Source: Longimicrobium sp.
GTDB lineage: Bacteria; Gemmatimonadota; Gemmatimonadetes; Longimicrobiales; Longimicrobiaceae
Assembly (NCBI GenBank): GCA_030446945.1
Contig: JAUJMI010000159.1
Coordinates: 1-7,743, forward strand
Reading direction: 5' to 3'
DNA length: 7,743 nucleotides
In this document: piece after piece, positions 1-6,315 of the stretch
Position numbering within the stretch: the first letter of the stretch is position 1
How the letters are laid out: each line of letters opens with the position of its first letter
Program-made: the position numbers and the translations under genes
The notes under the pieces: generated by a model
Databases searched by the model: none
Seen by the model: only the letters and a program-made list of their open reading frames with translations
What the model was told of the DNA's origin: nothing

Positions 1-447
1 CTCCTGCGGTCCCACCAGGATCGCCAGCCCCCCGAAGCCCAGCACCACCCCCGCGGCCGTACGCGCGGACGGCCGGCGCCCGCCGGGGCGCAGCCACTCC
101 AGCAGCACGATCCAGAGCGGCTCCACCGCCACCAGCAGCGCCGCGATCCCGCTGGCGATGCGGTGCTCGGCCCACACCACCGCGCCGTTGCCGAACAGCA
201 GGAGCATCCCGCCCAGCAGGAACGCGGAGCGCCAGTGCAGCCGCACTGGGGCCGCGACGCCCCGCATCCGCATGAACAGGTAGAGCACCGCCCCCGCCGT
301 CATGAAGCGCGTTCCGGCCATCAGAAAGGGGGGCAGCGTCTCGATGGCGTAGCGGATCGCCAGGTACGTCGATCCCCAGATCAGGTACACCGCGGCGAAG
401 GCGGCCAGCACCGCCGCGCGCGGCTCGCCAGCGCGCCCCTCAGCCAC
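1..447 (-). CDS. EamA/DMT-family transporter, N-terminal 149 residues (runs off left edge)
   Basis: This is probably an inner-membrane exporter of the drug/metabolite transporter superfamily (EamA, YedA/RhtA-like). The visible part has four or five hydrophobic segments, roughly residues 12-31, 42-60, 74-92, 98-117 and 130-147. Family-like motifs are WGSTYLAIRYAIETLPP (24-40), where TM1 ends and TM2 begins, and a small-residue helix SGIAALLVAVEPLW (99-112) ending in the conserved proline. A full member has about 290-300 residues and two EamA repeats, so this is the first half only, cut by the window edge and not by a mutation. The start is GTG at 447-445, preceded by AGGAGG six bases upstream. 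It overlaps the stop codon of the Lrp-type regulator by 8 nt, so the two are almost certainly cotranscribed. Known relatives export cysteine, O-acetylserine, homoserine or threonine. Given the divergent transsulfuration enzyme, a sulfur amino acid or its precursor is a reasonable but unproven substrate. Confidence 0.88.
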   Translation of the reverse strand, partial: MAEGRAGEPRAAVLAAFAAVYLIWGSTYLAIRYAIETLPPFLMAGTRFMTAGAVLYLFMRMRGVAAPVRLHWRSAFLLGGMLLLFGNGAVVWAEHRIASGIAALLVAVEPLWIVLLEWLRPGGRRPSARTAAGVVLGFGGLAILVGPQE

Positions 448-907
448 GGCTCGCCTCCTGTGGAATGGGGAGCGCGGCCGTCTCCTTGACTGTATCCATC
501 ACGATGGTGGAGCGCGTGGAGACGATCGTGTCGATCTCCCCGAAGCGCTCGGACAGGAGCACGCTGAGCGCGCGCGCGTTGGCGACGCGTACCTTTACCA
601 GGAAGCAGTCCTCGCCCGCCACGTGGTGCACCTCCTGCACCTCGCGGAGCTCCGCCAGGCGGCGCGACGTGTTGACCGCGCCCGCCCGCTCGCTCGCGCG
701 CACGAAGACGAAGGCGGTCAGCCCCAGCCCCACCGCCTCGGGATTCACGCGCGCGGCGTAGCCCTGGATCACGCCGCGCTCCTCCAGCTTCCGCACCCGC
801 TCCAGGATCGCGGAGGGCGCCATCCCCATCTGCCGCGCGATCTCCGCATTGGAGGTGCGCGCGTTCTCCTGCAGGAGCGCCACCACGCGCAGGTCGGTCT
901 CGTCCAT
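440..907 (-). CDS. Lrp/AsnC-family transcriptional regulator
   Basis: The 155-residue product matches the usual family length of about 150-165. Residues 1-50 form the winged HTH: an MDETDLRVVALLQENAR opening, then AEIARQMGMAPSAILERVRKLEE (21-43), with the recognition helix around 30-43. Residues 62-142 fit the RAM/ligand-binding domain, including the GEDCFLVKVRV strand-turn (98-108) that lines the effector pocket in this family, and a late STRSTIVMD strand. Such proteins form dimers to octamers and sense amino acids. I chose ATG at 907-905 because GGAGAG lies just upstream and the protein then begins at the canonical family position. An in-frame ATG at 922-920 also has a GGAG six bases upstream and would add five residues. 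The gene overlaps the EamA gene by 8 nt and is divergent from a cystathionine gamma-synthase/lyase-type gene. This resembles Pseudomonas putida mdeR, an Lrp-type regulator divergent from the methionine gamma-lyase gene mdeA. Autoregulation and control of both transcripts are inferred. Confidence 0.93.
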   Translation of the reverse strand: MDETDLRVVALLQENARTSNAEIARQMGMAPSAILERVRKLEERGVIQGYAARVNPEAVGLGLTAFVFVRASERAGAVNTSRRLAELREVQEVHHVAGEDCFLVKVRVANARALSVLLSERFGEIDTIVSTRSTIVMDTVKETAALPIPQEASRG

Positions 908-931
908 CGTTCTCTCCACCATCGCAATCTC

Positions 932-1007
932 CGAAGATCGTTCGCCGCACGGGGCAGCAATCTGCGATCTCGCACCTTTGAGGCGCAACACCGGCGAATA
1001 TTCGCCG
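932..1007. promoter_or_regulatory. Putative Lrp-type operator array in the divergent intergenic region
   Basis: Three inverted repeats lie between the divergent regulator and PLP-enzyme genes. Site 1 is CGAA-N5-TTCG at 932-944 (centre 938). Site 2 is TGCGA-N2-TCGCA at 963-974 (centre 968.5). Site 3 is the perfect 16-bp palindrome CGGCGAATATTCGCCG at 992-1007 (centre 999.5). Centre spacings are 30.5 and 31 bp, close to three helical turns, so the sites face the same side of the DNA. TTCGCCG also recurs exactly 60 bp apart (941-947 and 1001-1007). Lrp/AsnC proteins typically bind several phased, AT-centred palindromes and wrap DNA, so they are the obvious candidate binders. The sites differ in central spacing, so they are not clean copies of one consensus. 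No convincing -35/-10 pair was found for either gene; TTGCCT (1032-1037) with CATCTT (1055-1060) is only a weak candidate for the plus-strand gene. Confidence 0.55.
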
Positions 1008-1096
1008 TGGAAGCGGGAACGGCGCGCGACCTTGCCTCAGCGTGGAGCGGCGCGCATCTTCCGCCGCCACGAGCCACCCCAGCCCCAGAGAGGAGC

Positions 1097-2269
1097 ATGA
1101 GGCACGACGACAGCGCGGAAGCCGCGGCGCACCGCTTCGCGACCCTTGCGGTGCACGCCGGGCAGACGCCCGACCCCACCACCGGCGCCATCATGATGCC
1201 GGTGTACCAGACCTCCACCTACGTGCAGCCGGAGCTGGGGCGGCACCTGGGCTACGAGTACGCCCGCACGCACAACCCCACGCGCGAGGCGCTGGAGCGC
1301 AACGTGGCGGCGCTGGAAGGGGGCACGCACGGCATCGCCTTCGCCTCCGGCCTGGCGGCTACCGACACGCTGGCCAAGCTGTGGGACGCGGGCGACCACG
1401 TGGTCTGCGGCGAGGGCGTCTACGGCGGCACCTTTCGGCTCTTCGCAAAGGTGTTCGCGCGGCTGGGGATGGAGTTCTCCTTCGTGGACAGCGGCGACCT
1501 GGACGAGATCCGCGCGGCCATGCGCCCCAACACGCGCCTGGTGCACGTGGAGACCCCCACCAACCCGATGATGCGCATCTCCGACATCGCCGGGGCGGCG
1601 GAGATCGCGCACGAGGGCGGCGCGGTGCTGAGCGTGGACAACACCTTTGCGTCGCCCTACAACCAGAACCCGCTGGCGCTGGGCGCGGACGTGGTGCTGC
1701 ACTCCACCACCAAGTACATCAACGGCCACTCGGACATGGTGGGCGGGATGCTCGTCACCTCCAGCGACGACCTTCACGAGCGCCTCCGCTTCCTGCAGAA
1801 CGCGGCCGGCGGCGTACCCGGGCCGTGGGACTCATGGCTGGCGTTGCGCGGCACCAAGACGCTGCACCTGCGCATGCAGGCCCACAACGCCAACGGCCAG
1901 CGCATCGCCGAGTACCTGGAGGCGCACCCGAAGGTGGTGAAGGCGTTCTATCCCGGCCTCCCCTCGCACCCGCAGCACGAGCTGGCCAAGTCGCAGATGC
2001 GCGGCTTCACGGGGATGATCTCGGTGGAGCTGGGGACGATGGAGCGGGCGCGCGCCTTTGTGAACAACGTGCGCATCTTCGCCCTGGCCGAGTCGCTGGG
2101 CGGCGTGGAGAGCCTGATCGGCCACCCCGCCCTGATGACGCACGCCTCCGTCCCCGCCGAGCGCCGCATCGCCATGGGCCTCTCCGACGCCCTCGTGCGC
2201 CTCTCCTGCGGCGTCGAGGACGTGGACGACCTGATCGCCGACATCGATCAGGCACTGGCGAAAGCTTGA
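1097..2269 (+). CDS. Cystathionine gamma-synthase/gamma-lyase-type PLP enzyme (metB-like)
   Basis: This 390-residue fold-type I PLP enzyme belongs to the Cys/Met metabolism family and is normal in length. Visible motifs, in order: the Y55-A-R57 pair with NPT (60-62), which in the family binds the PLP phosphate of the neighbouring subunit; SGLAA (84-88); VYGGT (108-112) with Tyr109 stacking on the cofactor; ETPTNP (152-157); D181-N-T contacting the pyridine nitrogen; HSTTKYINGHSD (202-213) with Schiff-base Lys206; ESLGGVESL (332-340); and Arg368 in the C-terminal region that binds the substrate carboxylate. The protein is cytoplasmic and expected to be tetrameric. Position 111 is Gly where methionine gamma-lyases such as P. 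putida MdeA carry a key Cys, which argues for a transsulfuration enzyme. Synthase (O-acyl-homoserine plus cysteine) and gamma-lyase activity cannot be separated by eye. The ATG at 1097 follows AGAGAGGAGC. The gene is divergent from the Lrp-type regulator, and a strong hairpin follows the stop. Confidence 0.93.
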   Translation: MRHDDSAEAAAHRFATLAVHAGQTPDPTTGAIMMPVYQTSTYVQPELGRHLGYEYARTHNPTREALERNVAALEGGTHGIAFASGLAATDTLAKLWDAGDHVVCGEGVYGGTFRLFAKVFARLGMEFSFVDSGDLDEIRAAMRPNTRLVHVETPTNPMMRISDIAGAAEIAHEGGAVLSVDNTFASPYNQNPLALGADVVLHSTTKYINGHSDMVGGMLVTSSDDLHERLRFLQNAAGGVPGPWDSWLALRGTKTLHLRMQAHNANGQRIAEYLEAHPKVVKAFYPGLPSHPQHELAKSQMRGFTGMISVELGTMERARAFVNNVRIFALAESLGGVESLIGHPALMTHASVPAERRIAMGLSDALVRLSCGVEDVDDLIADIDQALAKA

Positions 2270-2290
2270 CGCGCTCCGTCGGGCAGATGA

Positions 2291-2325
2291 AGAAAGGGAG
2301 GCACTCAGCTCGTGCCTCCCCTTCT
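2291..2325. terminator. Strong hairpin, probable bidirectional terminator
   Basis: The core is a perfect 9-bp stem, GGGAGGCAC (2296-2304) with GTGCCTCCC (2312-2320), around a 7-base loop. Allowing one A-C mismatch, the stem extends to 14 bp (2291-2304 with 2312-2325). It starts 22 bp after the stop of the PLP enzyme. On the plus strand the core is followed only by CTTCTGC. On the minus strand it is followed by TTTCTTCATCTG, a better U-rich tract, so it may have been the terminator of the decayed minus-strand RCC1 gene as well as of the PLP-enzyme gene. Confidence 0.75.
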
Positions 2326-2333
2326 GCATGCGC

Positions 2334-2348
2334 CCCGGATGATCCGGG
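2334..2348. repeat. 15-bp odd palindrome beside the RCC1 remnant stop
   Basis: CCCGGAT-g-ATCCGGG is a perfect palindrome with a single central base. It abuts the minus-strand stop codon of the RCC1 remnant (2351-2349) and lies 8 bp from the larger terminator hairpin. As RNA it could fold with a stem of about five to six bp. It could be part of a tandem terminator or a protein-binding site; nothing in the sequence decides which. Confidence 0.4.
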
Positions 2349-2594
2349 TCAGGGATCGATCACGCGCACCGGGAACGCGGAATTGCTCCGCTGTCCGTAC
2401 CCGGGCTGCCCGTGCTCGCCCCCGCCCCAGCAGTACACCGCCCCACCCGCGGACAGGCCGCAGGCGTGCGTGCCTCCCGGCGCGATGGTGGCGAACGAGA
2501 TCCCGCCCAGCACGGGTCCGGGGGCGAGCCTCAGCCGGTGATCGATGTTCCCGCGCCCGAGCTGTCGCCGAGTAGAGGATGAGGGCGTGTTCAT
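2349..2594 (-). pseudogene. RCC1-repeat protein remnant (C-terminal 1.5 repeats)
   Basis: An 81-residue reading frame from ATG at 2594 has clear RCC1 (regulator of chromosome condensation-like) beta-propeller blade features. A partial blade end, QLGRGNIDHR...PGPVLGG (residues 11-31), is followed by a full blade with ISFATIAPGGTHACGLSAGG (32-51), VYCWGGGEHGQPGYG (53-67) and the closing PVRVIDP (75-81). Bacterial RCC1 proteins have about seven blades and usually a signal peptide. Here only the C-terminal end survives. The upstream sequence stays open in frame but shows no blade, and nothing RCC1-like was found in the other minus frames up to about 2720. The blade has drifted: GQPGYG replaces the usual GQLGDG, and the loop is altered. 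The flanking DNA is somewhat AT-richer than its surroundings. I read it as the stump of a deleted gene. A short expressed protein is possible, but a single blade would be unlikely to fold alone. Confidence 0.72.
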
Positions 2595-2648
2595 GCTGCT
2601 GAAGAGCTCCAGGAATAGGGGGTGGCGTCGTCTCCTTGGAGCCATACT

Positions 2649-2740
2649 ATACAGGCGCAATCGGCCGTACAGGCGACCGCCGCAAACCGGTTCGCGCGGT
2701 GGCGCAGAGGGGATTTGATCCGCAACCCAGGCGCCTGTAT
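2649..2740. promoter_or_regulatory. Repeated ACAGGCG half-sites upstream of and within the purD promoter
   Basis: TACAGGCG occurs at 2650-2657 and 2668-2675, 18 bp apart. Its inverted copy CGCCTGTA lies at 2732-2739. The 10-bp arms ATACAGGCGC (2649-2658) and GCGCCTGTAT (2731-2740) are exact reverse complements. The last copy is also half of the perfect palindrome CAGGCGCCTG (2728-2737), which fills the spacer between the proposed -35 and -10 boxes of purD. A palindromic operator between the boxes with upstream half-sites is a classic repressor layout with possible looping. The protein that binds is unknown, and chance is not excluded in GC-rich DNA. Confidence 0.42.
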
Positions 2741-2743
2741 CAT
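2715..2743 (+). promoter_or_regulatory. Probable sigma-70-type promoter of purD
   Basis: TTGATC (2715-2720, four of six to consensus) and TATCAT (2738-2743, five of six) are separated by exactly 17 bp. Transcription would start near 2750, leaving a leader of about 34 nt before the GTG start. This is too short for a purine or ZTP riboswitch, so control would be at the DNA level. Confidence 0.55.
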
Positions 2744-2783
2744 CCCCGCACCGGAGCACCTCTCCTCCAGACGACCGGCATTC

Positions 2784-4073
2784 GTGAAGATCCTGATCGT
2801 GGGCAACGGCGGGCGCGAGCACGCCCTCCTGTGGAAGCTGCGGCGCGACGCGCCCGGCGCCGAGTTCTTTGTGACCAACCCCAACGGCGGGATGCGCGGG
2901 GCCACCGCCGTTCCCCTGGCGCCCGGCGAGATCCAGGCGCTCGCCGCCTGGGTGCAGGCCAACGGCGTCGAGCTCACCGTCGTGGGCCCCGAGGCGCCGC
3001 TGGCGGCGGGGATCGCCGACCACTTCGCGGACCGGGGGCTCGCCGTGTTCGGGCCGTGCAAGGCCGCGGCGGAGATCGAGAGCTCCAAGAGCTTCGCCAA
3101 GGCGCTGATGAAGCGCCACGGCATCCCCACCGCCGGCTTCCGCGCCTTCGACCAGCTCCCCGAGGCCGAGGCGTACCTCCGCGAAGTGGGCGCGCCGGTG
3201 GTGGTCAAGGCGTCCGGCCTGGCCGCCGGGAAGGGGGTGGTTGTGTGCGAAACGCTCGATCAGGCGTTTACCGCCGTGCGCGACATGCTCGGCGGCACCG
3301 CGTACGGCACGGCCGGCGCCGAGGTGGTGATCGAGGAGTTCATGCGTGGGGAGGAGCTCTCCGTCTTCGCGCTCACGGACGGCACGGACGTAGTCGCCAT
3401 GCTCCCCGCGCAGGACCACAAGCGCATCGGCGAGGGGGAGACGGGCCCCAACACCGGGGGGATGGGCGCCTACGCGCCGGTCTCGCTCGCCACGCCGGAG
3501 TTGATCGAGCGCATCGAGCGCGACATCCTGCGACCCACCGTCGCGGCGATGGCGGAGGAGGGGCGCCCCTTCCGCGGCCTGCTGTACGCGGGGCTGATGC
3601 TGACGGAGAGCGGGCCCCGCGTGGTGGAGTTCAACTGCCGCTTCGGCGACCCGGAGACGCAGGTCGTCCTCCCCCTGCTCCGCTCGTCGCTGCTGGAGCC
3701 GCTGCTGGAGATCGCGCGCGGCGGGAGCATCGCGGGCGCGCGGCTGGAGTGGGACCCCGGCGCGGCCGCGACGACGGTCCTCGCCTCCGCCGGCTACCCG
3801 GGCGACTACGCGTCGGGCCTCCCGGTTACGATCCCGGCCGCGCTGGAAGCGGGGGGTGACGTGATCGTCTTCCACGCGGGCACGCGCGGTGAGGACGGCG
3901 CGCTGCTGACCGCGGGTGGGCGTGTGCTGGCCGTCACCGCGCTGGCGCCCACCGTCGCCGCGGCGGCGCGGCGGAGCCGGGAGGCGGCGGAGCGGATCGC
4001 GTTCGAGGGGAAGCAGCTCCGCCGCGACATCGGGTGGCGGGAGGTGGCGCGGGCGGGAGGCGGGCGTGCCTGA
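2784..4073 (+). CDS. purD: Phosphoribosylamine-glycine ligase (GAR synthetase)
   Basis: PurD catalyses the second step of de novo purine synthesis: 5-phosphoribosylamine plus glycine plus ATP gives glycinamide ribonucleotide. The 429-residue product is full length and ATP-grasp. Motifs: [13 protein letters not shown] (2-14), N-terminal domain; [11 protein letters not shown] (66-76); [12 protein letters not shown] (141-152), ATP-grasp lysine loop; [11 protein letters not shown] (184-194); PAQDHKR (208-214); [12 protein letters not shown] (221-232), the family signature; [12 protein letters not shown] (282-293), with Glu282 and Asn284 as the expected Mg ligands; and SAGYPG (335-340) and FHAGT (363-367) in the C-terminal domain. 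GTG at 2784 gives the canonical MKILIVG opening. No good Shine-Dalgarno precedes it, so initiation may be weak or regulated. A small variation is NPNGGM at 32-37 where many PurD proteins have a NPGN-type loop. It is separated from other purine genes in this window; mutM follows with an 8-nt overlap. Confidence 0.97.
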   Translation: MKILIVGNGGREHALLWKLRRDAPGAEFFVTNPNGGMRGATAVPLAPGEIQALAAWVQANGVELTVVGPEAPLAAGIADHFADRGLAVFGPCKAAAEIESSKSFAKALMKRHGIPTAGFRAFDQLPEAEAYLREVGAPVVVKASGLAAGKGVVVCETLDQAFTAVRDMLGGTAYGTAGAEVVIEEFMRGEELSVFALTDGTDVVAMLPAQDHKRIGEGETGPNTGGMGAYAPVSLATPELIERIERDILRPTVAAMAEEGRPFRGLLYAGLMLTESGPRVVEFNCRFGDPETQVVLPLLRSSLLEPLLEIARGGSIAGARLEWDPGAAATTVLASAGYPGDYASGLPVTIPAALEAGGDVIVFHAGTRGEDGALLTAGGRVLAVTALAPTVAAAARRSREAAERIAFEGKQLRRDIGWREVARAGGGRA

Positions 4074-4884
4074 GCTTCCCGAAGTCGAGACCATCGTCCG
4101 CGACCTGGCGTCATCGGTCCCCGGCCGCACCATCCGCGACGTCGAGGTCCTCCACGCGAACCTGATCGAGGGCGAGAGCGCCGCGGAGTTCGCGCAGGCG
4201 CTGCGCGGACGGCGGATCGGCGGGGTCACGCGGCGCGCCAAGAACATCGTCTTCGACCTGGGACGCGGCGACCGGCTCCTGGTGAACCTGGGGATGACGG
4301 GGCGGCTCCTGGTCCCCCGCCGGGGCGACCCACTCCCCACCCACCTCGGTGTGCGGATGACGCTCGGCCGCGGGCGCGAGCTCATCTACGCGGACACGCG
4401 GCGCTTCGGCCGGCTCTGGCGGACCGACGACGCGGGGTGGAGCGCATTCGACGGCCGGCTCGGAGTGGAGCCGCTGTCGGACGACTTCACCGCCGAGCGT
4501 CTGTTCGAGATGACGCGCCGCTCCCGCGTGGCCGTGAAGACGTGGCTCATGGACCAGGCGCGCGTGGTGGGGGTCGGGAACATCTACGCCAGCGAAGCGC
4601 TGTTCCGCGCGGGAGTGGATCCCCGCCGCCCGGCGAACGAGCTGGCCCTCGGCGACGTGGAGCGCATTCGCCGCGCGACCCGGGAAGTGCTGACCGAGGC
4701 GATCGAGTTCCGCGGCACCACGTTCCTGGACTATCGCGACGCCAGCGGCAACCGCGGCGAGTTCTACGACCGGCTGCGCGTGTACGACCGCGAGGGGCAG
4801 CCGTGCCCGGCGTGCAACCGTCCGCTGCGGCGCATCGTACAGGCAAATCGATCCACTTTTTTCTGCCAAGAGTGCCAGCGGTAA
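4066..4884 (+). CDS. mutM: Formamidopyrimidine-DNA glycosylase/AP lyase
   Basis: MutM (Fpg) excises 8-oxoguanine and formamidopyrimidines from DNA and cleaves the strand by beta/delta elimination. The 272-residue length is typical. Pro2 is the catalytic nucleophile, followed by Glu3 in [10 protein letters not shown]. Lys59 (RRAKN) is the conserved lysine. NLGMTGRLL (74-82) and the ADTRRFGRLW loop (109-118, Arg113 and Phe114) supply the residues that fill the gap left by the flipped base. VVGVGNIYASEALF (167-180) carries the DNA-contacting Asn172. The C-terminal zinc finger is C247-x2-C250-x16-C267-x2-C270. PELPE rather than PEGPE at the N-terminus separates it from Nei. The GTG start at 4066 lies inside the end of purD and is preceded by GGAGG (4056-4060), so translation is probably coupled to purD. 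All key residues are present and the enzyme should be active. Confidence 0.97.
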   Translation: MPELPEVETIVRDLASSVPGRTIRDVEVLHANLIEGESAAEFAQALRGRRIGGVTRRAKNIVFDLGRGDRLLVNLGMTGRLLVPRRGDPLPTHLGVRMTLGRGRELIYADTRRFGRLWRTDDAGWSAFDGRLGVEPLSDDFTAERLFEMTRRSRVAVKTWLMDQARVVGVGNIYASEALFRAGVDPRRPANELALGDVERIRRATREVLTEAIEFRGTTFLDYRDASGNRGEFYDRLRVYDREGQPCPACNRPLRRIVQANRSTFFCQECQR

Positions 4885-4935
4885 GCCCACCCGGCGAACG
4901 GGAGCGTGCCGCCGGCGTCCCTTACGGAGCGCCGA

Positions 4936-6204
4936 ATGCACACCCCGACGACCGAGCCCAGGCTCCGCCCCGCCCGCCGCAAGACGCAGCGCCGCTGGCG
5001 CGTACCGCCGGTGCTCACGGAGGGCCCCGATGTGTTCGAGGGCTTGGGAGTGCTGGACGAGGTGCCGGGAGAGGGCGGCGTCGTCCTCTGGCAGGCGCTC
5101 CGCGACGCCACCCTCTGGTCCGAGGCGGCTCCCGAGCTCCGCCCCGGCCTCTTCCAGCGCCGCGGTGCGCGTACCGGTGCCTCCCCCGCCCTGCCCGCGG
5201 AGCTCGCGCCCGCCGTGCGCGACCTCCACGCGCTCGCCGCCAGCCCCGCCTCGGGCGACCCGGCGCGCATCGCCGCCGCTTGCCGCGCCGTCGCCGGCTG
5301 GGCGGACGAGCACGGCCTCCTCTCCACCGCCCTGGCCTTCGCGCAGGCCTCGGCGCTGGCGGACCCGACGGACGCCGAAGCCGCGTGCGAGGTGGCGCGC
5401 CTGGCCCGCCGCCGTGCCGAAGAGGCCCGCGCCGAGACGTGGTACCGCCGCACCGTGGCCGTCGCCCGGCAGCGGGGCGACTGGGCCACCTACTCGCGCG
5501 CCTTCCTGGGCCTGGGATCGCTCCACGCCAGACGCGGGAGCGTCGCGGCCGCCCGGCGCTTCTACATGCGCGCACTTCGTGCCGCCGACAGAAACACCCT
5601 CCGCGAGCTGGAAGGAAGGGCGCTCCAGAAGCTCTTTTCGGTCGCCGCCGAAGGCGGACAGCGGCGCGAGGCGGTGCGCCTGGCCAACTCGGCGCTGGAG
5701 CTGTACGGGCCACGCCACCCCCGCACGGCGCGCCTCGCGTTAGACGTCGCGCGCCACTGGGTCGCGGGCGGGCACTTCGGCCGCGCGCTCCCCGTCCTCC
5801 GCGCCCTGCGGTTCCACGCGCACGCCGCACCGCTGCGCATCCCGGTGCTCGCCGAGCTGGCCCGCGCCGCCGCCGGCACCCACGACGCCGACGGCTTCAT
5901 GGACGCCTGGACGCAGGCCTGGGAGGCGGCGCGCGACGAGCCCGGCGCGCCACCGCCGGTACGCGCCATCCTCTCGCTGGCCCGCGCCGCCGCCGCATTG
6001 GGCCCCTGGAGCAAGGCCGAATCGGCCGCCCGCCACGCCCTCGCCATCACCGCCGACGCGCGCGGCCGCACCGCCGCCGAGGCGCTCCTCGACGCCATTA
6101 CCCGCCGAGCGACGCCGACCCTGCCCCCGGCCGCGGAGCCCCCCGAAGTCGCCGCCGCCGCGAACGCCCTCGCCGCTCAGCTCCTTAGCGCGGTCGGCTC
6201 ATAG
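4936..6204 (+). CDS. TPR-like helical repeat protein of unknown function
   Basis: I do not recognise this 422-residue protein beyond its repeat character. It has no signal peptide or membrane segment. The first 25 residues are very basic (PARRKTQRRWRVPP), then comes an acidic/hydrophobic stretch around 28-62 with EGPDVFEGLGVLDEVPGEGG. From about residue 88 to 390 it is almost entirely Ala/Arg-rich paired helices of TPR type. The clearest repeats are near 146-180 (EAACEVARLARRRAEEARAE), 185-219 (AFLGLGSLHARRGSVAAARR), 225-258 and 343-377. The tail 391-422 contains a Pro-rich linker and a short helix. The ATG at 4936 has GGAG six bases upstream; an in-frame GTG at 4906 would add ten residues without a good ribosome site. 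It lies 51 bp after mutM on the same strand, so it may be cotranscribed. A scaffold or protein-binding role is likely from the fold alone; a link to repair or purine metabolism is only suggested by position. Confidence 0.85.
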   Translation: MHTPTTEPRLRPARRKTQRRWRVPPVLTEGPDVFEGLGVLDEVPGEGGVVLWQALRDATLWSEAAPELRPGLFQRRGARTGASPALPAELAPAVRDLHALAASPASGDPARIAAACRAVAGWADEHGLLSTALAFAQASALADPTDAEAACEVARLARRRAEEARAETWYRRTVAVARQRGDWATYSRAFLGLGSLHARRGSVAAARRFYMRALRAADRNTLRELEGRALQKLFSVAAEGGQRREAVRLANSALELYGPRHPRTARLALDVARHWVAGGHFGRALPVLRALRFHAHAAPLRIPVLAELARAAAGTHDADGFMDAWTQAWEAARDEPGAPPPVRAILSLARAAAALGPWSKAESAARHALAITADARGRTAAEALLDAITRRATPTLPPAAEPPEVAAAANALAAQLLSAVGS

Positions 6205-6315
6205 CACCTCACCGTTATCCGAAAAAGATGGCCGGCTGTTCCGCCCTTCCGCCAAGCCAGTGCGCGCACTATCTTGCCGCGATTCGGTTTTTGTTCTCCG
6301 CGGCCGAGCCCCCGC

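Noticed and set aside
623..1096. In-frame 158-codon upstream extension of the PLP enzyme
   Set aside because: It would cover the divergent regulator on the other strand and the operator region. ATG 1097 has a strong ribosome site and gives the family length.
1042..2541. Long plus-strand frame overlapping the PLP enzyme
   Set aside because: It is Arg/Pro/Gly/His-rich and low in complexity, in a different frame from a gene with all its family motifs.
2595..2714. Possible tRNA or small RNA in the gene-poor, slightly AT-richer stretch before purD
   Set aside because: No cloverleaf, anticodon arm or terminator-linked structure could be drawn; only the short ACAGGCG repeats stand out.
2349..4385. 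Very long open minus-strand frame opposite purD and mutM
   Set aside because: It is a shadow of high-GC coding sequence: the plus strand encodes two unmistakable enzymes. Only its last 81 codons (2594-2349) carry a real signal, the RCC1 remnant.
4437..6188. 583-codon plus-strand frame across mutM and the TPR-like gene
   Set aside because: Its composition is almost entirely Arg, Pro, Gly and Ala, and it spans the boundary of two better-supported genes with ribosome sites.
6205..6315. Terminator after the TPR-like gene
   Set aside because: There are short A- and T-runs (AAAAAG, GTTTTTG) but no stable stem before them, so no terminator call is justified.
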